NCBI RefSeq assembly: GCF_040054535.1
Contig: NC_090784.1
Location: forward strand, 5,937,501-6,001,500
DNA length: 64,000 nucleotides
Source: Antennarius striatus
Taxonomy: Eukaryota > Chordata > Actinopteri > Lophiiformes > Antennariidae
Reading direction: 5' to 3'
In this document: piece by piece, positions 54,770 to 64,000 of the stretch
How the letters are laid out: each line of letters opens with the position of its first letter
Position numbering within the stretch: position 1 is the first letter of the stretch
The notes under the pieces: generated by a model
Told to the model about the DNA's origin: nothing
Databases searched by the model: none
What the model saw: only the letters and a program-made list of their open reading frames with translations
Made by a program: the position numbers and the translations under genes

Positions 54770-57700
54770 GTGAGTCTGCACTTATGTTAAGGTGATGACA
54801 GACACACACCACCAAATGACAATGGAGGTGGTGTCTCTGTGTATGTAAGAGGTGGGGCTTAGTCATCCTTCTGCCTGCAGTGCTGTTGACTCCACACAGG
54901 TGCAAACATGTGACTGTTTGCATATGCGCTGTTTGATCATGATGGCTGCTGTGGTTCCAGTAATCATCGTGCTGCGTTGCATTTTATTGATTGATTGCAC
55001 ACGTTCGCTGTCACTCCTGCATTCTGCCTCTGCTAGAGTCCACTGGATTTACAGCATTCTCACTTTGATATGTGACCCTATAGCCACAAACTCACTTCAC
55101 TGACCTCTGACCTCAATGAGATTCAGAGAGGGGAACTTAGGCTGAGGCGCTGTGATTGATCATTATCCTGTAACCAGTCACAGCAGAGGGCATGGACAGG
55201 TGACAGGTTCATTAGTGCATGACGGCACGAGAGTTTCATCTCAGGAATTCAAACAGGAATGTCCCATAAGTGTGGAGTTCAGCAAGCATAAGCTGGGTTG
55301 TCTCACAACTTTTTCAGGGATGTGTTGTTGAATTATATAATGGACAACCAGTGAGGGATGGCTCTGTTTGTACAGGAGACGATTGTCTTTGCATCTGCTT
55401 CATGTCTTCATTTCCTGTTGGTGTTTTGTCTTCAAAGTTTTCAGACCTTCATTCCTGCATGTGTATTTGGTATTACTCTTTTTACTGTTCCTCCTCCTTC
55501 ATGAGTCGTCTTTTCGCTTCAACAGATCATCAAGAAGAGGTAGAGCTCTATAAATATTGCCCCAGTTTTTATCTTTTTTGTTGTTGTTTTTTTGTTGTTG
55601 TGGTAATCTAGTGATTTATGGGCTGGAGTTGGATCATTGTTGCTTTTTTTTAAAATGTGTATTTCACTTTTTTGTTTGTGAATCTTCTCGTTGGAGCACT
55701 TAATATCATTTACAAAGTGACCTCCTCTCGCCTCTACGTTTTGTGTCAGTGGGTTACATTAGGAAGCAAAGTCATGAAACAACGTGTTGTTTGCTTTTCA
55801 AGGAAGGTTCTGCTATCAACTGCAAATAGTTAGATTTTTTTTTCTTTGTCAAAGGAATTGTGGAAAGAATGGATGACTGAGAGGAAAGTTGCTTCTATGA
55901 TGTGTTCACAAGCGTGGGGAATGTGCTAAAAAAAAACAAAAACAGGAGGAGTGGATAACTGGTCCTTGACTGTCTGGTATCACAGTTAATTTGATAGCAA
56001 CCATATTGGAATGCATTTGTCAGACTTGAGCACAGTTCTGTTTGTGTGTGATCCCAGTGTTTGTCATACTGTTTCTGTACCAGGACGTAATGGGAAACAG
56101 AAGCTCTGTGGCAGGTGTTTATGTTCCACACGTTCCTCTGTGTTTCTTCCTCGACAGCGTCTCAGCTCCTCTGTGGTCCAGCTCTCCTTATTAAGGCACA
56201 ATGATGACACGGCCAATCAGAGACTTTGTTGCATTTGTTTCCTTTCCAATGTGTTTTACAGCTATAGTCTCGTGAAAATACTGTAGCATCAGCTGATTGT
56301 ATGTAGAACATGTAGGAACTGTAGGAAGAAGAGCTGTGGGATATTTACCCTGGTATTCTGAAGGATTTGGTGTTAATCAGAGACAACATACAGTGTGGTG
56401 GTATGGATGGTGTGTAGTTTATTACATTGATTGTATCACTTGATAGCGGAAAGTATTCGGATTGCTAACATTCTCTGGGTGCCCAGCAGTACAAATGTTT
56501 CCACATCCATTTGACAGTCATCTGTATCCTGGCAGAATCAACCACTGTCCTGAATACCTGACCTTGTCCACGGCCGACACACACTGTCCTAGTTCGAAAC
56601 CAAGGCAGACTGCAGCTGATTTCTTCATTATTTGTCTAGCTAAGATATATGCTTGAATGTTTCTAAATTTTGCTTTTACCTAATGTGAAAACTGTTTATC
56701 TGGCTAAGGAAACACAGAATCTTCAACCTGCTGCCATGCAAAGAAATCATTTGCCTATGTAATCACTGATGCCGTACAGATAGAGTACATAGCTTCCGGG
56801 TATGCGTGTGGGCTGTACTTGTCCACTTAAACGGAGCTGAACAAAATAATGTTGGTTCTTGTGTTATTATTAGGCCACAAATTTGTTTTGTTCAGTTATC
56901 TGTAACCAAAATCATGTTGGCAATTATCTTAGTGGTTTTGGATAATGGCAAATATTGATGCATCAACTTTGGTACCAAATTTAATATAAATAATAAAATG
57001 TAAAATAAAACTTAAGTATGAACACAACCAAGTCAGAATTCGACATCCCTTCGGGGATGTAAAGATGACCGTCAATGTCTCTTCGCTGAATTTAAGACTT
57101 AAAAAGAAAAGCAAAAGTTGATAGATATCTTGCTTTGCCTGATGTTGATTTTGATTTGAGATAAAAGACATCTAAAATAAGTCAGATGGCTCTTTCCAGT
57201 GTTACTCACTGCTGTCTCACCACCTAATCTGAATGGTGGCTGGCTGGCTGGTAAGGACCCGGCTGTCTTCCCACTGTTCTCTAATGCAATTTGTGCTAGC
57301 AGCTGATGCCGGCATTACTGGGTAGCCTAAGTCTGGGAGTGCCCTGTTCATGATGGGTGGACTGCTGAGGGTGCACAGACATGGCTGGAATCCATGATTG
57401 ACCCCAGTGTGTGTCCTGCAAAGCCCTGTCCTCTGCCCCACAGGGCTTAAAATAACCCCTATATATAACTGTGACCACGTTCTGTCAACCAATTAAACAG
57501 TTATTTTTGGCATGCTTGATTGTCTGCTAAGGGTAATTTAAATTCCAGTTTCTTCATGGCTGGAAAAATCAAACGTTTGTTAAGTATTCAGCTCACTCAA
57601 GCCTGATTGTCTGTGAAATTAAATGGAGGTAGAATAACTGAGAATGTAGCGGTAGAAACTGGAGCGATCAATCGTTATTTTTGCATGGGCAGTGGTAACT

Positions 57701-59252
57701 GTTAATGATTTTTTAGGCTTCCGTCACAAAATGTTTTCTCCCAATATAGACCCACAGACTAATCTGTTTGAAGGACTACATTGCGTTGTATTTACAGGAT
57801 ATTATTGTGTATCAGATGTGTGAATGAACTCGTTAAAAGGCCAAAGGCCACAGAAAATGTGTGTGTATTTATTCTCAAGTTGTGTAATGAGTTTGTCTTT
57901 TTAAAACTACTGAGTTTAGGTCAGGTTTCCCACAGACACACTTAGAACTTTTCAAAACGTAGCGCTGGTATCCCTGTGGTCTTTTTTCTTTCCTTCCTGC
58001 GTCAGTTAAATCCATTATATGAATTAAGATCAAGTTTCCTGAGTGGTAAAATGTATTATGGACGTCTTTGTTTTGCCTTTTTTCCCCAAGATCTTCTGTT
58101 TTTGTTGGCTGCCTGTTATGGCTCAATAAATGTTAATAAAATGTCAAGAAGAGTGAGCAGTGAGTGCCCTTCAGAAAAGCACGTAATCTGCAACAATGAG
58201 ATTTGGAGGCAGTCTGTCTGCTTGTTTCAGATCAAGAGGTATTATTACTCTGTGGACTTTCCTGCCTTGTTTGTGGGTGACCAACAAAGTGCCTGTCGTT
58301 TTTATTGTCAAAAAAGATTTCAATCATACAGGTGGAATGATTACATATGGTTATATGTCGTCCACCAGTGTGTCTACATTCGGGTTGTCTGGCTAGTGAT
58401 CTACACAGAGGAGTGAGTTAGTAATATCTTATATATATATATATATATGGATATGTCCAAATGTAATGAAGACGCACCGAGGTGTCAGTTTGTTGCACCT
58501 CTGTGACACCTCAGGAGATAATAATTCTTGTCAAAAAGGCATATGTAGGAATGACATGCCCTGGAGTTGTTTTAGAACAGGAGTGACATCAGTAATATGT
58601 TCAGGTATACAAACCCACCTTGGAGGATTCAATTATGCGGAAGCAACGTGACGTCAAGTGCATCAGAGAACATGACCACTATGAGAGGAGAGAGTGAATT
58701 ACTCAAGCCTGGAAGGAATAACACAGCAGCCCCAGGTACATACTAATATACTTTGATGTACTGTTCTTCCAGTTTTTTTTTGTCATTGTGATTGACAAAT
58801 GAACTTTATTGATGAGATCCAGGAATCAGATAAAGCTCAAGAACAAAATATAACCAGATACACCCAAAAAAATAAAGCTAAATATGAAAATACATAAGAA
58901 AAAAAGATTTAGTCTGATTTTCCAGGAAAATCACTCAAAGGTGAGCACTATTTTCCCTCTCCCACTGCAGTAGGTAGGTGGTCTTTTTTTTTTTTTTTTT
59001 GAGGCCCACTCTGGCCACTGCTTCTCTGAACACATAGGGCTATATTCACGTTTGACGTCAGCCACGCACAGATGTCATCACCAACTTAAATGCTCATGCA
59101 AAGCGGGTCGTTGATCTGTCTGTTATTATACAGTTACATATAATTTTAAAAGGTTTCCCTTAAATACAGAGCAGCCAAACGGGATCCCAAACCTATGCCT
59201 TCACTGTTCCCCACCAAGAAAAACAAACAGGAAAATCCCCATAATGGAACTG

Positions 59253-59254
<2 letters not shown>
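54770..59254 (+). other. plec intron
   Basis: No confident exon. A (TA)n run is at 58430-58448. A weak candidate first exon (58672-58735) is discussed in the findings. Confidence 0.35.

Positions 59255-59318
<64 letters not shown>
59255..59318. repeat. (GT)n microsatellite
   Basis: 64 bp of GT. Confidence 0.97.
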
Positions 59319-59324
<6 letters not shown>

Positions 59325-60024
59325 TTGTGTGTCATAAATGCTGTGATTTACTTTAGCTGGGTTGCTTTTTTTTAATGAGTTTATATATTTCTGCAGGCAA
59401 GAAGATGGTGTGTTGCTCCTTTTTTGGGTTTTTTTTTAAACTTTTTTTTTTTTTTCATGTCCTGTAGCCTGAGATTAGATCCTTACTGACGCATCATGAG
59501 GTCAAAGGCTACTCTGGGACAGAGCCCGATAAGTATGAATGTACCGGGGTTCTTCAGCAGCCTTATATGGGAGAAAGGAGAAGCTCTGGACGGATACTCC
59601 CCTGATCTGCTGGGCTTTCTGTCAAACACAAAAACGTAGCAGAACAGAAGCTTGCTGTCCTTGCTTACTTGAATGGATGCTGTTGTAACAGTCTGTGCGT
59701 GAGAGACAAACTGAAACGAGGCCAGTAAAAGGAAGGGATAAAGTCACAGACAGTGAGACGGGATACTGAAGCATATCCTTAGTGAGAAATAACTAAAACA
59801 ATAATGAATACCTTAACCTGCATTTATAACTTACCTAAGACTCCTTAGGGGGAGTTTGGTAGTTGGGGAACTGGAGCCGTCATGTTTCATGGACATGAAT
59901 ACAGTAATCAGTTTAGAAATTATTCCAGTTTAATGCATCTTTGTACTGATTTCATTGGATACCATTCACACTACTTCTTCTTCTTCTGTTTGCTTCTTTT
60001 TAAAATATTGATTGAAAATGATGG

Positions 60025-60175
60025 GGTGCAGTATCGTGGTACCACTGTTGCCTCACAGCAAGAAGATCCCTAGTTTGATTCCACCGGGGGGTTTTCTGTG
60101 CAGAGTTGACATGTTCTCCCGAGGTACGTGTGGATTGTTTCAGGCTCCAGCAGATCCATCACCGGTGATTCGGCT
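60025..60175 (+). repeat. SINE-family fragment
   Basis: 'ggtgcagtatcgtggtacc' then 'gttgcctcacagcaagaaga', B-box-like 'tttgattcc' and 'gacatgttctcccgaggt'. It is an eroded copy of the family at 26525-26862. Confidence 0.6.
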
Positions 60176-61071
60176 AAACTTCTGAAGATGATTCTTTTCA
60201 TGAAGATGAATGAATGAAAATGATCACCAAAACCAAAACATAATTTGTATCATGCCGGATTTTTTTTTAGATCTGCCAGTTCTCAGTGGCTTTGCAATAA
60301 ATGTCAGTTCAAACTGTATGCTTTTCAACTCCATGTCGTAATTTTTTTCTCGTGTTTGTTGTACTTACTCAACAGAAATGATGCAATGTGGTGAAAATCT
60401 ATTTTTTTTACCTTGTTAAGGAGTGAAAATAAACATTTAGGCCTGTTACAAACCTTGTACCTTCACATCCTAACATGATGGCAGCAGCTAAACCGTTTGA
60501 AATCCAGGACATCTTGAAGCTTCAACTTTGCTGTGTGGGACTGATGTGGTTCTGCTGTCTCACTGGGTAATGCGGTGAAGCCTTCCTGTACATGATGATG
60601 TGTTCCTGGCTCGACTAATGATTCTATTTAATCTGACATCTTGTTTGCTTTTAAAATGCAGAAGCAAGTGCTTAACAGTGTTTAACCAGTGTTTTGAGTG
60701 GCGGCTGTCATTTTGATAACCCTTCACGTGTCACAATGGAGCACCAGACTCTCCAACTGGGCTTGGACTCATGCCTCGAGCTTCACCGCTGCTCTTTTTA
60801 CACAAACCAGGAGCTGTGTGTGTATTTGAGCGTTAAGAGTTTCTCACTCTATTTTTACAAGGAACACACGGTTTTATGGGCTGAGGGGAAAAAAAAGAGA
60901 GTGGAATTCACATTTGTTTGGAAAATAGTGAGGTTTTAACACCTGGGTAGTGTCTGACACTGCTGTGTACTACAGGGAGAGACCCTTAGCGTTATTAAAA
61001 CAAATATTCGACTGGTATTTAAGCTTCACAGCTTCAAAGAGCAATGAAAAGGTTAATAAGGAAAATGCCTT

Positions 61072-61072
<1 letters not shown>

Positions 61073-61132
<60 letters not shown>
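61073..61132. repeat. (CA)n microsatellite
   Basis: 60 bp of CA. Confidence 0.97.
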
Positions 61133-61141
<9 letters not shown>

Positions 61142-64000
61142 TGGCCATTTCTACCACACACTACTGTAGAAGGAGAGGTCTTTTAAAAAGCTGAGTCATC
61201 ACCTCTAAATCCAGGAGAACATTCCCTCCTCCTCATTCCCTAAGCTTCCCATATCAAACAGCTAGATTGACTGCTGTTGAGTTTACACAAGTTTGTCAAA
61301 CTTTATTTTTGATTTATACTAACAAGATGTAACCTGAATTACAACCGTACTGTAAACTATAATGAAATATACATCAGAATGCATATAGCTGCTCAGCCAC
61401 AGATTGTAGATTGAAATACATTTGGTATCCTAATATGTGGTTTCTCGACTCCACTTCTATCCTAAGTTAGGACACCGTTTGATGTTCATTTTGCTTTGGA
61501 AACTTTACTCCCCCCATTAGACGTCTTTTGGAGTTGCAGTGTGAAATATTAAAAGAAGAACTTGACAGTCAACGTAAGTTAAATTGGTGTTGCTAAGCCC
61601 AGAACTTGTAGAGAAGACGTGACGTGGTGACTGGAAGTGATCTGTGTTGTTCCACTTAGGTTACGTTGATGCAATTTTGTGATTAGGATGAAATGGTCTT
61701 GAAAAAAAATAAAAAAATAAAAAATAAAGTCGTCATGAAAGAATTGTCCTCTGAGCTCTGTGTTGCATCATAATGGGGTCACTATTCGCAGAGAAATAAA
61801 GCGTTATTAGCTTTGTGTCGTTACAGCCTGTGACTAATTAATTGCTGGAAGCACCTCGCTCTAGCGTATGTCAGACCTGATGCAATTTAATGTCTAATTA
61901 CATAAATTCCTGTTTGATTTCTTATCAGGATGATACAACAGTATCTATAGAATGTTATAACATTATACTTTAGTATAGCAATGTGTTTACTGTGTGATCA
62001 AGAACATAGGTTTTAGTTTGAGCATCATTTGAAGGAAAGTGTCCCTCTCAATATACTAGTGAATAAAGTTGACAAGATTTCTGAATTTTAGTGAGTCCTG
62101 CATCTCTGTAGAATTTTTGAAGGGGATTTAACAACAGGGTGAATGAATTTTTTAACACTGTCCTTAAATCTAGATCAAAATATGAATAAGAACTGTCATT
62201 TCAAGGATTATGTTTGACTAATGGCCGACACTGTATGCACAGCACTACTGTAAACACAGAACAAATTTCAGTTTTAAAGAAAGTAGACAAATAAGGCCAA
62301 CACTCTGTGCTGAGCTGTTTGAAATACTTCTACAGTACAGAGGTATCATCTGTTCCACTGTGGTTCAAATTAATGGAACTTTGTGTCCACTGTGAAGGAG
62401 AACCCTGTCAGAGGAAGACAGCAACTTTTTCATAGCAGGAGTAATTTTATTCACATTGAACTCTGTCCAGAAGCTGAAAGCCAGATCTAGTGGAAACATT
62501 TCTGCCTCATTTCCAACGGCACTTAAATAGATCTGAGTAGAGTTAATGTGAGTAACGTTGGAAAAACCCTTTTGATTGTGATCATGAGTGCAGCTTGTAT
62601 TAACAGGCAACGGTGATGGTGAGTCGTTGAGTATGAGAGCGTTGGGCTCGTTCTCGGTAAGCCCGTCATTTCCCGTCACTGACAGAGAATGAGTTTATTG
62701 CTGCTCAGAGGTATTCAGGGCAACTGGTGGCGGCCGGTGTGACAGTCACCTCACGGACCAGAAATGTCACAGCAGGTCACCCTACACAGCTGACAATGGG
62801 TGGAATGTGTCTCACGTGCATGTTCATACGCAAATACACTGACATTCTACACTCTGTTCGTCTCTAGTCTTTCCACATATACAGAAACATATTTGAGGAC
62901 TACAAACATGCCTGAAGACAGGACTTGTTACATTCCTGTCTGTTAGCAGTTCACTTAATCTCTTTTTTTCCCTGAGTTAAAAAAAAAAGAGAAAGCAATG
63001 AAGCTTGTTAGGTTCATCAAATACCTTCTAGAGACATATGTTCAGCTTTTGGAGGGTAGAGGATGGAGCAGGTTAAAAATTACCCTAAATGGTGTGGATT
63101 CCATGGATTTATTAAAAAGGGCTAACACATGCTGGCGTTACTTAAAAGGCATGATTAAGTTCATAGATAAAACGGCCTCTGAGATCATAGGCGGCTGTAA
63201 AAGTGAAAAAAGGACTGTCGTGCGATCACGGCCATGTTGACTAATGGATCTCTCTGAGAGGTGTGCCCCCTTCTCTGGCCAACCACAGGTCAAAAACATT
63301 GGAAAAAAAAAAGCCTGTTGTTTACTTTTGTTATCTCAAAGTTAGAATCACTGCTAATTTGGTCCTTCCTGTGCTACTACAGGCTGCACTTCCAAACAGA
63401 TGAAGTCAGTTGTTTTAGGAAACGCAGTATGGCTGCTCTCCAGAAACTGCTCATGGTTGTTTCAAATGTTTGAAAGGTGCGTTTGTATGGAATTAACAAA
63501 GTTTTGTTTGAAATATTTTACCTTCCTCTCATAAAGCTGATGCACCTATTGCCACAGTCATAGAGGACAGAATCACCTGAGAGTTGGCATCCCATAACCT
63601 CTGGTATACATACATACCATAAATTCGCAGCTGAAGGCTGGGAGCCATGATCATGCATGTGATATGACAATTATTCAGTTGATGTGTATACTGGGAGTTG
63701 ATAAATTACTGCCAGAGTTTGTGTTTCTCTGGTGAACGGCTATTAAAACTGTTCAGTATATCATATTTTGGCAGATGGGAGTTTTTCCAATGATGTAGAG
63801 TTTAGCAGTTTTCTTTAGGAAGACAGTTAAAAGCAACATTGCCTCTATGTGTGCTGTCTGTGAAGTGGTCACACATGTGTACCACAGTTCCAGTATAGAT
63901 CATTGCTATTGCTTACAGGAAATGGAGGATTTTTTTTTTTTTTTAGCTGTCACACAGTTTGATTAAGGAAAATGTTTAAATGTTTTGCTGCCAAACTTTT
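61133..64000 (+). other. plec intron to the end of the window
   Basis: No exon encoding the start of the plakin actin-binding domain (DERDRVQKK-like) was seen. Open frames at 62679-62365 (-) and 62998-63240 (+) have no motifs. Confidence 0.35.

Noticed and set aside
62365-62679. 104-codon minus-strand frame inside the plec intron
   Set aside because: No motif and no sign of splicing; probably chance.

Overview
The window reads as teleost fish nuclear DNA, most likely a percomorph. The evidence is spliced GT-AG genes with long introns, abundant CA/GT and tetranucleotide microsatellites, tRNA-headed SINEs, piggyBac, hAT-like and Tigger-type DNA transposon relics, and a tandem cluster of type-2 (HAMP2-like) hepcidin genes, a gene class known from acanthomorph fish. 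All identifications come from reading motifs and reading frames; no database was searched.

Layout. (1) Positions 36-151 hold the last coding exon of an R-spondin gene (best match rspo2) on the + strand, followed by an AT-rich 3' UTR. (2) About 1.4-8.9 kb is intergenic with old repeats. (3) About 8.9-23.5 kb is the centrepiece: six apparently intact three-exon hepcidin genes, here A(-), B(+), C(-), D(+), E(-), F(+), plus two decayed exon-3 relics. They form three head-to-head pairs (A-B, C-D, E-F). The block relic/A/B (9.3-13.9 kb) is repeated in inverted order as C/D/3' flank of E (16.4-20.3 kb), giving a large imperfect palindrome. A dead 2.48-kb piggyBac element sits exactly at its centre (13941-16417). 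All six genes encode the same 24-residue, 8-cysteine mature peptide, and the 99-bp third exon is identical base for base in all six, although promoters, exon 2, introns and 3' flanks differ.

(4) About 23.5-42.5 kb is gene-poor and repeat-rich. It contains SINEs, a hAT-like non-autonomous element with a perfect 8-bp target duplication, a THAP-domain exon fragment related to that element, and a Tigger/pogo relic with TA duplications. (5) From about 42.6 kb rightward lies the 5' end of a plakin gene, best read as plectin (plec), + strand. There is a GC-rich non-coding first exon ending at 43274, a coding exon at 45622-45811, and an alternative first coding exon at 54679-54769. Both coding exons end in the same phase (one base of a codon), as alternative plectin N-termini must to join the shared actin-binding-domain exon, which lies beyond the window.

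How the genes work together: rspo and plec are flanking developmental and cytoskeletal genes that anchor the locus. The hepcidins are secreted cysteine-rich peptides of the liver/innate-immunity type. Their promoters fall into two classes: B, C and F carry a perfect NF-kappaB-type decamer, while D and E carry a GATA-type site near the TATA region. Gene A has an alpha-type distal promoter but a beta-type core, which points to gene conversion inside the head-to-head pair.
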